Of a stretch of 64,000 nt of DNA, positions 44,769 through 54,171 are shown one piece after another (positions within the stretch are counted from its first letter, which is position 1; each line of letters starts with the position of its first letter). A program made the position numbers and the translations under genes. Below the pieces are notes generated by a model, which made no database searches, had not been told where the DNA came from, and saw only the letters and a list, made by a program, of their open reading frames with translations. The DNA comes from Janthinobacterium agaricidamnosum NBRC 102515 = DSM 9628 (GTDB taxonomy: Bacteria > Pseudomonadota > Gammaproteobacteria > Burkholderiales > Burkholderiaceae_D), in the NCBI RefSeq assembly GCF_000723165.1, contig NZ_HG322949.1, positions 2,477,533 to 2,541,532 on the forward strand, read 5' to 3'.

Positions 44769-46127
44769 ATGGGCAAGCAAAAACTGCTGGTCATCGAAGA
44801 CGATTGCGGCCTGCAAAAGCAGTTGCGCTGGAGTTTCGATGCCTATGACGTGCTGGTGGCCGGCGAGCGCGACACGGCGCTGGCCCAGGTGCGCCGCCAC
44901 CAGCCGGCGGTGGTGACGATGGACCTGGGCTTGCCGCCCGACCCGGATGGCGCCAGCGAGGGCCTGGCGACCTTGCAGCAAATCCTGGCGCTGGCGCCGG
45001 ATACCAAGGTGATCATCCTGTCCGGCAACCAGGAGCGGAGCAACGCCTTGAAAGCGATCGGCATGGGCGCCTACGATTTCCATCAAAAACCGTTCGACGC
45101 CGACATGCTGGGGCTGGTGATCGCGCGTGCGTTTTATTTGCACGCGATGCAGCAGGAAAACCGCCGCATGCTGCAAACCCAGGCCGATTCGCCGCTGGCC
45201 GGCATCGTCAGCCGCGATCCCGGCATGCTGAAACTGTGCCGCAGCGTTGAAAAAGTGGCGCCGTCGTCGGCCAGCGTGATGTTGCTGGGCGATTCGGGCA
45301 GCGGCAAGGAATTGATCGCGCGGGGTTTGCATACGCTCAGCGCGCGGCATGACAAGCGTTTTGTCGCCATCAATTGCGCGGCGATCCCGGAAACCTTGCT
45401 GGAAAGCGAGTTGTTCGGTTATGAAAAGGGCGCGTTCACCGGCGCCGCCAAGCAAACCCTGGGCAAGATCGAACTGGCCCATGGCGGCACTTTTTTTCTG
45501 GATGAAATCGGCGACATGGCGCTGGGTTTGCAAGCCAAGCTGCTGCGTTTCTTGCAGGAACGAGTCATCGAGCGCATCGGCGGACGCGGCGAAATCGCGG
45601 TCGATGTGCGGATTGTTTGCGCCACGCACCAGAACCTGAAGGCGCTGGCCGAGGCTGGCCGTTTTCGCGAAGACCTGTTTTACCGGCTCAGCGAAATCGT
45701 GCTGACGATACCGCCGCTGCGCGCGCGCGACGGCGACAGCGCCTTGCTGGCCCACCATTTCAAGAATAAATTCAGCGCCAGCGAAGGGCGCCCGGCGCTC
45801 AATTTCAGTCCCGACGCGCTGGCCGCGATCGAATCGTATGGCTGGCCGGGCAATGTGCGCGAAATGGAAAATTGCATCAAGCGGGCGGTGATCATGTCGG
45901 ATGGACCGCAGATCGGCGTCGACGACCTGGGCTTGCCGCAAGGGCCGCTGGCGGCGTGCGACGAAACCGTCAACCTGCGCCAGGCACGCGACGCGGCCGA
46001 ATACAGGGTGATGGTCAAGGCGCTGGCGCGGGCCGACGGCAATATCGTCAAGGCCGCCGAATTGCTGGGCGTTAGCAGGCCGACTTTATACGACTTGATG
46101 AATCACCACGGCATCAAAAGCACCTGA
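44769..46127 (+). CDS. prsR: PrsR: sigma-54-dependent response regulator
   Basis: 452 residues. Receiver domain with Asp52 in TMDLGLPPD, AAA+ sigma-54 activation domain with Walker A GDSGSGKE (about 174) and the sigma-54 contact loop GAFTGA (residue 221), then a Fis-type HTH (NIVKAAELLGVSRPTLYDLM). It should activate sigma-54 promoters for exopolysaccharide or PEP-CTERM genes elsewhere. It starts 11 bases after prsK. Confidence 0.92.
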   Translation: MGKQKLLVIEDDCGLQKQLRWSFDAYDVLVAGERDTALAQVRRHQPAVVTMDLGLPPDPDGASEGLATLQQILALAPDTKVIILSGNQERSNALKAIGMGAYDFHQKPFDADMLGLVIARAFYLHAMQQENRRMLQTQADSPLAGIVSRDPGMLKLCRSVEKVAPSSASVMLLGDSGSGKELIARGLHTLSARHDKRFVAINCAAIPETLLESELFGYEKGAFTGAAKQTLGKIELAHGGTFFLDEIGDMALGLQAKLLRFLQERVIERIGGRGEIAVDVRIVCATHQNLKALAEAGRFREDLFYRLSEIVLTIPPLRARDGDSALLAHHFKNKFSASEGRPALNFSPDALAAIESYGWPGNVREMENCIKRAVIMSDGPQIGVDDLGLPQGPLAACDETVNLRQARDAAEYRVMVKALARADGNIVKAAELLGVSRPTLYDLMNHHGIKST

Positions 46128-46295
46128 AAAAACGCCGATGGCGGTATTGCATCGACTTGCCTTGACGGTTTTGCCAGGCGCGCCAGCATGGTATTAATTT
46201 AAGTGCAAGTTTATGTTTGGTGCCGCACATACTGGCATCGCCGCGCGGCGCATCCTAGGAACACCTCAATCAGGTAACCATCCCAAGGAGCATCC

Positions 46296-47180
46296 ATGCA
46301 AACTTACAATGTCACATCCGACGCTCACACTTCCGGCGTGTCGTGGGGCGCGGTCTTTGCCGGCGCGGCGGCGGCGGCCGCGCTGTCGTTCATCCTGCTG
46401 ATCCTCGGCGTCGGCCTGGGCCTGTCGTCGGTATCGCCATGGTCGTACAACGCCGGCGCCATCGGCGTGTCGACCATCGTCTGGCTGGCCTTCATGCAAT
46501 TGGCGGCGTCCGGCATCGGCGGCTACATCGCCGGCCGGCTGCGCGTCAAATGGACCGCCGTGCATGGCGATGAAGTGCATTTTCGCGATACCGCCCACGG
46601 CTTGCTGGCATGGGCGGTGGCAACCTTGCTGACGGTAATCCTGCTGGCCAGCGGCGTGCGCGCCATCCTCGGCGGCGCGATCGACGCCGGCGCCGCCGCT
46701 GGCGCCGCGGTGGCGCCGGTCGCCGCCACCGCGCTGGCCAAGGGGAGCGATGGTGCGGTCTCCAGTCCGGTCGATTATTTCTCCGATATGTTGCTGCGCA
46801 CCGATCCGTCCGCGGCTGACAGCGGCAATCCGGGACAGCGCGCCGAAATCAACAAGATATTGGCCACCGATTTGCTGCAAGGCCAATTGTCGCCGGAAGA
46901 CCGTACTTATCTGGCGCAAGTGGTCGCCAAGCGCACCGGCTTGAGCCAGCCGGACGCCGAACGCCGGGTCGACGATATCTATGCGCGCGCCGCCAAGGCG
47001 GTCAGCGATGCGAAAGTGGCGGCGCAGCAAGCGGCCGACACCGCGCGCAAGGCTGCCGCCCATGCGGCGCTGTGGATGTTCGTCGCCTTGCTGCTGGGTG
47101 CCTTTGTCGCGAGCCTGGCCGCGACGCTGGGCGGACGCCAGCGTGACAATGAGCGCGTACAACTGCGCAATCCCGTCTGA
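46296..47180 (+). CDS. Conserved membrane protein of unknown function
   Basis: 294 residues. Two N-terminal hydrophobic helix pairs (SWGAVFAGAAAAAALSFILL, later TIVWLAFMQLAASGIGGYIAGR), one more near 105-130, a soluble Ala/Asp-rich middle (about 160-265, including a predicted coiled coil AAKAVSDAKVAAQQAADTARKAAA-like) and a last helix (LWMFVALLLGAFVASLAATLGGR). Related to small YrzE/PhnA-like membrane proteins by pattern only. A good AAGGAGC site precedes the ATG. Followed by a microprotein gene. Confidence 0.7.
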   Translation: MQTYNVTSDAHTSGVSWGAVFAGAAAAAALSFILLILGVGLGLSSVSPWSYNAGAIGVSTIVWLAFMQLAASGIGGYIAGRLRVKWTAVHGDEVHFRDTAHGLLAWAVATLLTVILLASGVRAILGGAIDAGAAAGAAVAPVAATALAKGSDGAVSSPVDYFSDMLLRTDPSAADSGNPGQRAEINKILATDLLQGQLSPEDRTYLAQVVAKRTGLSQPDAERRVDDIYARAAKAVSDAKVAAQQAADTARKAAAHAALWMFVALLLGAFVASLAATLGGRQRDNERVQLRNPV

Positions 47181-47198
47181 ACCATCGAGGAGATCACC

Positions 47199-47273
47199 AT
47201 GCGTTCGATTTTATTACTGTTACTGGGCATTCCATTGCCGATCGTGATCCTGATCGCCTTGTTTGTCCATTAA
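47199..47273 (+). CDS. 24-residue hydrophobic microprotein
   Basis: MRSILLLLLGIPLPIVILIA is followed by LFVH and a stop. A perfect GAGGAG lies 7 bases before the ATG and 18 bases after the preceding stop. Very similar 20-25 residue single-helix proteins, with the LGIPxPIxILIAL pattern, occur in many proteobacteria as hypothetical proteins. It is probably co-translated with the membrane protein and inserted in the inner membrane; function unknown. Confidence 0.72.
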   Translation: MRSILLLLLGIPLPIVILIALFVH

Positions 47274-47379
47274 GCAAGGTCGCTTTTTCCACCCCGGAGT
47301 GAAGTAGCCCATGCTGACCGCTGGCGGCCCGGGCCGCCAGCGGTGTAAGATAGCGGCGCTCTTACACACTGGACCCATC

Positions 47380-47955
47380 ATGTTATTGAATGCTTCCGGC
47401 AAGGCTCTGCCGCTGCTGAAAAATGCCGCCCTGGTGGCGGCCTGTGTCTTGCTGGCGTCGTGCTCGACGCTGATCGGTCCGCGCCAGGTCGACGTGCCGC
47501 TGGCCAGGATGCAGCAGGGCTTGGATAAACGCTTTCCGCTGCACAAGCGCATGTTGTCGATACTCGACGTGCAATTGACCCATCCGCAGTTGAGTGTGTT
47601 GCCGGAACGCGAGCGCGTCGCGATTTCGCTTGACGCCAGCGTGGCGCCGCCCTTCATCCGCCAAAGCTGGAGCGGCAGCCTGGCCTTGTCCGGCCACCTG
47701 GTGATCGACACCCAGCGCAACGCGGTATTGCTCAGCGATGCGACGCTCGACAAGGTACTCATCGACGGTCTCGACGCGTCGCAGCAAAAGCAATTCGCCA
47801 AGGTCGCCAACCTGGTGACCGAGCAGTTGATGCGCGACACGCCGATTTACAGTTTCAAACCGGAAGATTTGCGCTATGCGGGCGTACAATTCGTGCCGAC
47901 CCAGATCAATACCACGGCAAATGGTATCGTTGTGACATTTGAACCGGTAAAATAG
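47380..47955 (+). CDS. DUF1439 lipoprotein
   Basis: 191 residues from ATG 47380 (an upstream in-frame ATG at 47311 is less likely since it masks the signal). Lipobox LLASC with Cys at about 28. The mature domain matches DUF1439 (YceB-like): [21 protein letters not shown], then [37 protein letters not shown] and [14 protein letters not shown]. These are outer-membrane lipoproteins of unknown role with a lipid-binding-like fold. Confidence 0.83.
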   Translation: MLLNASGKALPLLKNAALVAACVLLASCSTLIGPRQVDVPLARMQQGLDKRFPLHKRMLSILDVQLTHPQLSVLPERERVAISLDASVAPPFIRQSWSGSLALSGHLVIDTQRNAVLLSDATLDKVLIDGLDASQQKQFAKVANLVTEQLMRDTPIYSFKPEDLRYAGVQFVPTQINTTANGIVVTFEPVK

Positions 47956-47980
47956 AAGATTCACCGATTACTTGTCCTAC

Positions 47981-48664
47981 ATGACCATGACCGAATTAAA
48001 ACGCCCCGTACTGGATTTGCCGCCTGGCCGTAAAAAAGTATTGATGCATTCCTGCTGCGCGCCGTGTTCCGGCGAAGTGATGGAAGCGATGCAGGCGTCC
48101 GGCATCGATTACGCGATTTATTTTTATAATCCGAATATTCATCCAGTCAAGGAATATGAAATCCGCAAACAGGAAAATATCCGGTTCGCGGAAAAGCACG
48201 GCATCACGTTCATCGACGCCGACTACGACATGGACAATTGGTTCGACCGGGTCAAGGGCCTGGAACATACGCCGGAGCGCGGCGAGCGCTGCACCGAGTG
48301 TTTCGACATGCGTTTCGAGCGCACCGCGCTGTATGCGCATGAACATGGCTACGACACCATCACCAGTTCGCTCGGTATTTCACGCTGGAAAGACATGAAC
48401 CAGATTAATGGCTGCGGCGAACGGGCCGCGGCGCGTTATGGCGACCTGGTGTACTGGACCTATAACTGGCGCAAGGGCGGCGGTTCGGCGCGCATGATTG
48501 AAATCAGCAAGCGCGAGAATTTCTATCAGCAAGAATATTGCGGTTGTGTTTATTCCTTGCGCGACACCAATAAACACCGTCGCGAAATGGGGCGCGAACG
48601 CATCCATATCGGGGTCAAGTTTTACGGCAAAGAAGAAATCGATTTCGGTAATGAACCGGACTGA
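47981..48664 (+). CDS. queH: Epoxyqueuosine reductase QueH
   Basis: 227 residues. The non-orthologous alternative to QueG, catalysing the last step of queuosine tRNA modification. Cysteine motifs typical of DUF208/Que[10 protein letters not shown] near the start, [14 protein letters not shown] in the middle and the late EYCGCVYS, plus [17 protein letters not shown] 47981 is preferred to a TTG at 47972. It follows the DUF1439 gene by 25 bases. Confidence 0.92.
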   Translation: MTMTELKRPVLDLPPGRKKVLMHSCCAPCSGEVMEAMQASGIDYAIYFYNPNIHPVKEYEIRKQENIRFAEKHGITFIDADYDMDNWFDRVKGLEHTPERGERCTECFDMRFERTALYAHEHGYDTITSSLGISRWKDMNQINGCGERAAARYGDLVYWTYNWRKGGGSARMIEISKRENFYQQEYCGCVYSLRDTNKHRREMGRERIHIGVKFYGKEEIDFGNEPD

Positions 48665-48752
48665 TCCGCCGCTCTTTCCCCCCGCATTTCCAGCCGCATC
48701 GGCAGCTTGCTGATTGCGCACCGGAAACTTTGATCCGCCACAAGTCCGGCAC

Positions 48753-49607
48753 TCACCGTGCTGCCACAATGGAATTGTCCGTGCTGGATCGCAAGGAATT
48801 CAGCCAGGCCCGCGGCGACATGCCGTGCCTGGCTGAAAATGCCTTGGTGAATGCCGACTGGCTGCCATAACCCACCTTGATCGCTACCGCCTTGACGGTA
48901 TTGTTGTCCTTGAGCAGAGCCTGTGCCAGCAGCATGCGCTGTTCGGATAAATAATCGGCTGGCGTGGTGCCGATCAGTTGATGGAACAGTTGCGCAAATT
49001 TGCTGCGCGACATGCCGCCAAGGTCGGCCAGTTGCTGCAAGGTCCATGGTTTGTCGGCTTCCTTGTGCATCAGGTCAAGCACGCGCGACATGCCCGTGTC
49101 GGCATGGCCCGCCAGGAGGCCGGTTTGCAAGTTGCCGCTGGCATGCAAATGACATAGCAATTGCGCCAGCACCACGTCGCACAGGCGGTCCAGCACCAGT
49201 TGCTGGCCGGGGCAGCAGTGGGCAGCGTTGCTGTATAGCAGTTCCAGGGTGGCCGGCAAGCCATCGACTTGTTGTGTTTGTACATGTACCAGCTCGGGCA
49301 GCGCCAGCGCCAACGTATTGTGCTTGCCGTGTTGAAGCTGTATCCGGGCGCACAAAAGCAGGGCGCTTTCATGCGCTTCGACATGCAAGCGGTGCTGCAT
49401 GCCGCTCGGATAAAACACCAGGTGATTGCCGGTCATTTCGAGTGCCGGATGGTGCTGGTGATGCATCACGGCGCGGCCGGCCCGCACGATGTGCAAGTAG
49501 CCGTATTGCTGGTCTTCGTCAAAGTTGTTTGAACCGCAAAATTCGGCGTGATGAAACACTTGCGCTTGGTAAGGATGACGCTGTAATAGCGTCGATAAGT
49601 TGTCCAT
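48753..49607 (-). CDS. AraC-family transcriptional regulator
   Basis: 284 residues from ATG 49607 (the frame extends to 49739). N-terminal cupin-6 sensor domain (YLHIVRAGRAVMHH, HLVFYPSGMQHRLHV) and C-terminal double HTH (WTLQQLADLGGMSRSKFAQLFHQLIGTTPADYL, then AVAIKVGYGSQSAFTKAFSARHGMSPRAW). No obvious target is adjacent; the divergent gene is a chemoreceptor. Confidence 0.87.
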   Translation of the reverse strand: MDNLSTLLQRHPYQAQVFHHAEFCGSNNFDEDQQYGYLHIVRAGRAVMHHQHHPALEMTGNHLVFYPSGMQHRLHVEAHESALLLCARIQLQHGKHNTLALALPELVHVQTQQVDGLPATLELLYSNAAHCCPGQQLVLDRLCDVVLAQLLCHLHASGNLQTGLLAGHADTGMSRVLDLMHKEADKPWTLQQLADLGGMSRSKFAQLFHQLIGTTPADYLSEQRMLLAQALLKDNNTVKAVAIKVGYGSQSAFTKAFSARHGMSPRAWLNSLRSSTDNSIVAAR

Positions 49608-49672
49608 TTGGCACCTAAATAGACGTTGAGACATTAAAAATGGACTTGCGGAACTGTTTTTTTGTTGCCCAG

Positions 49673-49699
49673 TGGATATAGTACGTGCCGCGCCGATAA
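49673..49699 (+). promoter_or_regulatory. Putative sigma-28 (FliA) promoter of the chemoreceptor gene
   Basis: An exact GCCGATAA -10 element lies at 49692-49699, about 150 bases upstream of the chemoreceptor ATG. The -35 region at the right spacing (TGGATATA, 49673-49680) matches the TAAAGTTT consensus poorly. An exact -10 before an MCP gene is suggestive. Confidence 0.5.
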
Positions 49700-49850
49700 C
49701 ATGCGTCGCACGCTCAAGTGTATTGCAAAGTATTGACAAGCTGACTGCCTAAACAATGCAAGTTAGTGCGCCGGCAACGTGCGCATTCGCAAACGACTTC
49801 CATTTCGCCGCCTACCGGCGAGTTTCTTTACAGCAGCCATAGGATATACG

Positions 49851-51437
49851 ATGAAATCACTTAGCAGTTTGAAAATTGGCACCCGTTTGATGCTCGGCTT
49901 CGGCACACTGGTGCTGTTAATGCTGGGGCTGGCCGCAATCGCGTTGTTGCGCATCGGCGCCATCGCGGACGCGGTCGAATACCAGCAAAAAATACGCGCC
50001 GACAAGCTCGAACCATTATATGTGGCGCGCGAGGCGCTTGACCAGACCGGCCTAGCGGCGCGCAACGCCTTTATCTTTCATAACGAAACCGATGCGCGCC
50101 GGGAACTCGATATCGTCGATACCCAGAAAGCCCGCTACCTGGAAGCGTTGGCGACGCTGGAGCCGGTCTATGGCGCCCATCCGGATTTCCAGAAAGTCAG
50201 TAGCGGCTTGAAAGCCATGGCCGATGAATTGAAGCGTCCGCGCCAGTTCCGCGAATCGGGCCAGATGGATGCGTACGGCACCTTCCTGGTCGATGAATGC
50301 AGTCCGCTGCGGCGCCGCATCGTCGCCGACATCGAGGTGGTACTGAAGGCGGCGCAGCAGGAAACCGATGCCGCCGGTTTTAATGCGCACGATATTTACA
50401 GCCAGGCGATCCGCTGGATCCTGGTCCTCGCCATCTTCATCAGCGTTATCTGTATCGTCATCGCCGCATTTATCACCCGCGGCTTGCTGAAGCAATTGGG
50501 CGGCGAACCGGCGTATGCGGCTGAAATCGCCGGCCGGATCGCCCAGGGCGAACTGGCGGTCGAGGTGCACACCGCGGCACACGATAGCTCCAGCCTGCTG
50601 TTCGCGATCAAGACCATGCGCGACAACCTGGCCGCCATCGTCGGCAAGGTGCGTATCGGCACCGACACCATCGCCACCGCGTCGACTGAAATTGCCAGCG
50701 GCAACCGCGACTTGTCGGTGCGTACCGAACAGCAAGCCGGCTCGCTGGAAGAGGTGGCGTCGTCGATGGAAGAATTGATTTCCACAGTGCGTCAAAATGC
50801 CGAAAATGCCTTGCAGGCCAACCAGCTGGCGCAAGCCGCAGCCGATATTTCCCAGCGCGGCGGACAAGCCGTCGGCCAGGTGGTCACCACCATGGACATG
50901 ATCCACGCGTCGTCGAACAAGATCGTCGACATCATCGGCGTGATCGACAGCATCGCTTTCCAGACCAATATCCTGGCGCTGAACGCCGCCGTCGAAGCGG
51001 CCCGGGCCGGCGAGCAGGGCCGCGGTTTCGCGGTGGTGGCGACCGAAGTGCGCAGCCTGGCGCAACGCTCGGCCGCCGCCGCCAAGGAAATCAAGGTCTT
51101 GATCGACGATTCCGTCAGCAAGGTCGGCACCGGCACCAAGCTGGTGCAGCAGGCCGGCGCCACCATGCACGACGTGGTGTCCGGCATCAAGCGGGTGACC
51201 GACATCATGGCCGAGATCAGCCACGCGACGCGCGAACAAAGCAGCGGCATCGAACAAGTCAACCGCGCCATCATCGAAATGGATCATGTCACCCAGCAAA
51301 ACTCGGCACTGGTCGAGCAAGCGGCGGCCGCCGCGCAAGAATTGCAAAACCAGGCAGGCGGCCTGGCGCAAGTGGTCGGCGTGTTCAAGCTCGGCCTCGA
51401 TGCCGTACCGCGCAAACGCCTCGCCTTGCGCGCCTGA
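49851..51437 (+). CDS. Methyl-accepting chemotaxis protein
   Basis: 528 residues from ATG 49851 (AGGA six bases before). TM1 about 11-33, periplasmic four-helix-like sensor domain to about 180 ([28 protein letters not shown]), TM2 about 188-210, HAMP ([26 protein letters not shown]), then the long signalling coiled coil with hairpin tip [41 protein letters not shown] (split reading). Methylation helices are visible. There is no NWETF-type CheR pentapeptide at the C-terminus. No other chemotaxis genes are in the window. Confidence 0.92.
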   Translation: MKSLSSLKIGTRLMLGFGTLVLLMLGLAAIALLRIGAIADAVEYQQKIRADKLEPLYVAREALDQTGLAARNAFIFHNETDARRELDIVDTQKARYLEALATLEPVYGAHPDFQKVSSGLKAMADELKRPRQFRESGQMDAYGTFLVDECSPLRRRIVADIEVVLKAAQQETDAAGFNAHDIYSQAIRWILVLAIFISVICIVIAAFITRGLLKQLGGEPAYAAEIAGRIAQGELAVEVHTAAHDSSSLLFAIKTMRDNLAAIVGKVRIGTDTIATASTEIASGNRDLSVRTEQQAGSLEEVASSMEELISTVRQNAENALQANQLAQAAADISQRGGQAVGQVVTTMDMIHASSNKIVDIIGVIDSIAFQTNILALNAAVEAARAGEQGRGFAVVATEVRSLAQRSAAAAKEIKVLIDDSVSKVGTGTKLVQQAGATMHDVVSGIKRVTDIMAEISHATREQSSGIEQVNRAIIEMDHVTQQNSALVEQAAAAAQELQNQAGGLAQVVGVFKLGLDAVPRKRLALRA

Positions 51438-51491
51438 TCGTTTCCTCTCCCGGCGCCGCCGCGCCCTTGCTTTTCTGTCCTCTCCTTGATT

Positions 51492-51518
51492 GGATGCCGG
51501 TAGTCTCTACCGGCATCC
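51492..51518 (+). terminator. Hairpin after the chemoreceptor gene
   Basis: 11-bp stem GGATGCCGGTA / TACCGGCATCC with a 5-base loop, 55 bases after the stop. It lacks a T-run, so rho-independent activity is uncertain. Confidence 0.55.
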
Positions 51519-51665
51519 TGCAGTAATGCCCCTCCGATAACTTGTTTGATACACTGCAAGTGCTAAGAAAAATATAATAATTTCCCCTTTGCGGAGAATT
51601 CCACGGCGCAGGCAGGTGGCACGCGGTGTATCGCCAAGGGCAACTTCACTTGAAACGGATTAAAC

Positions 51666-52766
51666 ATGCTGGGTTTCGACATTCGGACAGGGAAAATAGT
51701 GTGGACGACGGCATTGCTTTTGTTGCTGTTTTATATGGTTTATCTGGCGTCGGTGACGATCGTCGTGATGGTGTTCGCGGTATTTTTCAGTTACCTGGTG
51801 TATCCGCTGGTGGAGCTGGCCGAGCGCCGCGCGTCGAAACGGATTCCGCGCACGGTCTGGATCGCGCTGGTGTTTGTGCTGGTGATCGTGCTGGCCGGCC
51901 TGGGCGTGGCGCTGTTCGGCAGCCAGATCCAGGCGGAAGCGATTACCCTGAGCCAAAGGTTGCCGACGCTGATCAATTCGCAAAACGTGGTCGACCGGAT
52001 TCCGTTGCCGGATGCGATGGAACCGATGCGTGCCCGCATCATGGATTTCGTGCGCTCGCAAATCGCGGCCGGTACCGACCAGGCCATGCCGCTGGCCAAG
52101 AATTTCGCCGGCGGCTTGATGCATGCGGCCGGCAACCTGATCTACATCGTGCTGATTCCGGTGCTGAGTTTCCTGATGATCAAGGAAGCGCCGGCCATGC
52201 GCGGCGCCTTGCTGGCGTGGCTGGGGCAGGCCAACCGCCGCTTGTGGGGTGGCATCATCGACGACCTCGACGTGCTGCTGTCGAAATACGTACGCGCGCT
52301 GCTACTGTTGTCGCTGGCGACCTTCATTGCCTACGGCATTGCTTTCTGGCTGCTGGATGTGCCATACGGCATGTTGCTGGCTGGTTTGTCGGCCTTGCTG
52401 GAATTCATACCGTTTGCCGGACCGCTGGGCGCCATCGTGGTCACGCTGGTGGTGGCGGTCTTCAGCGGCCATGAACACATGCTGTGGCTGGTGATCTTTT
52501 TCCTGGCCTATCGCATGTTCCAGGATTATGTCGTCAATCCCTACCTGATGAGCGAAGGCGTCGAAGTCAGCCCGCTGCTGGTGATCGTCGGCTTGCTGGC
52601 CGGCGACCAGATCGGCGGCGTGGTCGGCATCTTCCTGTCGGTGCCGGTGATGGCCGCGCTCAAAATCGTCGCCGTGCGGCTGGTTGCCGCCAAGGCCAGG
52701 AAAGCTGCCGAGGCCGAGCAGCAGGCCGCGCCGCCTGTTGATCTGGAAAAATCCGCCGTTACTTGA
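51666..52766 (+). CDS. AI-2E family transporter
   Basis: 366 residues with the PF01594 layout: two N-terminal helices, a long polar middle, then the diagnostic cluster of helices with LLAGLSALLEFIPFAGPLGAIVV and ending FLSVPVMAALKIVAVRLV. Members export small molecules such as autoinducer-2 or act as Na+/H+ antiporters; the substrate here is open. The C-terminal tail is Ala-rich and polar. Confidence 0.85.
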   Translation: MLGFDIRTGKIVWTTALLLLLFYMVYLASVTIVVMVFAVFFSYLVYPLVELAERRASKRIPRTVWIALVFVLVIVLAGLGVALFGSQIQAEAITLSQRLPTLINSQNVVDRIPLPDAMEPMRARIMDFVRSQIAAGTDQAMPLAKNFAGGLMHAAGNLIYIVLIPVLSFLMIKEAPAMRGALLAWLGQANRRLWGGIIDDLDVLLSKYVRALLLLSLATFIAYGIAFWLLDVPYGMLLAGLSALLEFIPFAGPLGAIVVTLVVAVFSGHEHMLWLVIFFLAYRMFQDYVVNPYLMSEGVEVSPLLVIVGLLAGDQIGGVVGIFLSVPVMAALKIVAVRLVAAKARKAAEAEQQAAPPVDLEKSAVT

Positions 52767-52799
52767 GTAGAATAGACCACATACTGACCAGGAGGATGC

Positions 52800-53573
52800 A
52801 TGAGCAATGCGATACACCGTGCGGCGGCCGACGGCTACACCATCAATGCCGACAGTTATGTCAAGGGCCGGCCGGATTATCCACCTGAACTCGCCGGCTG
52901 GCTGCGCGGCGCGCTGGGCTTGCACGAAGGCAGCACGGTGCTGGACCTGGGCGCCGGCACTGGCAAATTCACGCCGCGCCTGGTGGCCACCGGCGCCCGC
53001 GTGATCGCGGTCGAGCCGGTCGGGCAGATGCGCGCCAAATTGTCTGCGGCCTTGCCGCAAGTCGAGGCGCTGGCCGGCAGCGCCGAAGCGATTCCGTTGC
53101 CGGATGCGTCGCTCGACGCCGTCATTTGCGCGCAAGCGTTTCACTGGTTCGCCACGCCGGCCGCGCTGGCTGAAATCCGCCGCGTGCTGAAACCGGGCGG
53201 CAAGCTCGGGCTGGTGTGGAATATGCGTGATGCGCGGGTCGGCTGGGTGGCCAGCCTGGATGCCATCGTCAACCAGGTCGAAGGCGACACGCCGCGTTAT
53301 TACACCGGCGCCTGGCGCAAGGTATTCCCGGCGCCGGGTTTTGGACCGTTGCACGCGTCGCATTTTTCACATGGCCACAGCGGCAGCCCGGAAGACGTGG
53401 TGCTGAACCGGGTCCGTTCGACCAGTTTTGTCGCCGCATTGCCGCCGGAGCAACGCAGCAGCATCGACCGCCAGGTGGCGGCGCTGATCGCCAGTACCGC
53501 CGAACTGGCCGGCAAGGACGTGGTGACAGTGCCTTACGAAACCGCAGCGTTTGTCATCGCCAAGGAAGCTTGA
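52800..53573 (+). CDS. Class I SAM-dependent methyltransferase
   Basis: 257 residues, AGGAGG just before the ATG. SAM-binding motif I VLDLGAGTGKFTPRLVATGARVIAVEP, motif for Methyltransf_11 (SAEAIPLPDASLDAVICAQAFHWF), and post-motif LAEIRRVLKPGGKLGLVWNMRD (each a separate segment). Substrate unknown; family members act on lipids, biotin precursors or other small molecules. It lies 33 bases after the transporter gene. Confidence 0.85.
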   Translation: MSNAIHRAAADGYTINADSYVKGRPDYPPELAGWLRGALGLHEGSTVLDLGAGTGKFTPRLVATGARVIAVEPVGQMRAKLSAALPQVEALAGSAEAIPLPDASLDAVICAQAFHWFATPAALAEIRRVLKPGGKLGLVWNMRDARVGWVASLDAIVNQVEGDTPRYYTGAWRKVFPAPGFGPLHASHFSHGHSGSPEDVVLNRVRSTSFVAALPPEQRSSIDRQVAALIASTAELAGKDVVTVPYETAAFVIAKEA

Positions 53574-53613
53574 CCGGGGGGGGCGATCCGATGCGCGCCG
53601 ATATGCTGCCGGT

Positions 53614-54117
53614 ATGGAAATCCGGATGACGTCGCCATCCGTCCTGCGTCAGGTGGCGCTTGGCCTGTGCTGGGGCTTGCCGACCTATGGCGTCGGCGTG
53701 CTGGCGCTGTTGCTCGGCAAACTGATGCTGCCGCACCATTTGTGGGGCGCGGATGCCGGCGCGGCGATGTTCGAACGCGAAATGCCGGTATTCCAGCTGT
53801 TTTTCTGGGGGGTGATATATGCGCCCATCTTTGAAACGTTCGTGGGCCAATTGCTGCCGCTGGAAATACTGCGCCGCTTCGGCGCGCGCAGGGCGCTGTG
53901 CATCGCCGCCGGCGCGCTGGTGTGGGGCGCCGGCCATTATCTGTATGGCGGCATGCTGCATGGACTGGTCGCCGCCGCGTCCGGCGCACTGTTGTCGTAC
54001 ATTTACCTGCGCTACCGGGAACCCGGCGTGGCGCTCGCATATTCCACCGCGACCATCGCGCATGCGTGCAGCAATGCGCTGGTGCTGATCGTCAATTACC
54101 TGGGGCTGACAATGTGA
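53614..54117 (+). CDS. CPBP-like intramembrane protein
   Basis: 167 residues, four to five membrane helices. The order IYAPIFETFVGQLLPLEILRR, then WGAGHYLYGGMLHGLVAAASGAL, then ATIAHACSNALVLI recalls CPBP (Abi/CAAX) proteases: acidic helix, His helix and a second His helix. The usual EExxxR reads FETFVGQ, so one of the two Glu is missing. Whether it is an active protease or a degenerate homologue is open. Start at ATG 53614; ATG 53626 is equally possible. Confidence 0.6.
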   Translation: MEIRMTSPSVLRQVALGLCWGLPTYGVGVLALLLGKLMLPHHLWGADAGAAMFEREMPVFQLFFWGVIYAPIFETFVGQLLPLEILRRFGARRALCIAAGALVWGAGHYLYGGMLHGLVAAASGALLSYIYLRYREPGVALAYSTATIAHACSNALVLIVNYLGLTM

Positions 54118-54138
54118 TGCGGACACAGCCTGATGATC

Positions 54139-54168
54139 AAGGCTGCCCGGTTAACCAGGCAGCCTTTA
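54139..54168. terminator. Bidirectional terminator
   Basis: 9-bp stem AAGGCTGCC / GGCAGCCTT with an inner GGTT/AACC pairing, followed by TTATT. It fills the 54-base gap between the convergent CPBP-like and DUF481 genes. Confidence 0.82.
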
Positions 54169-54171
54169 TTC

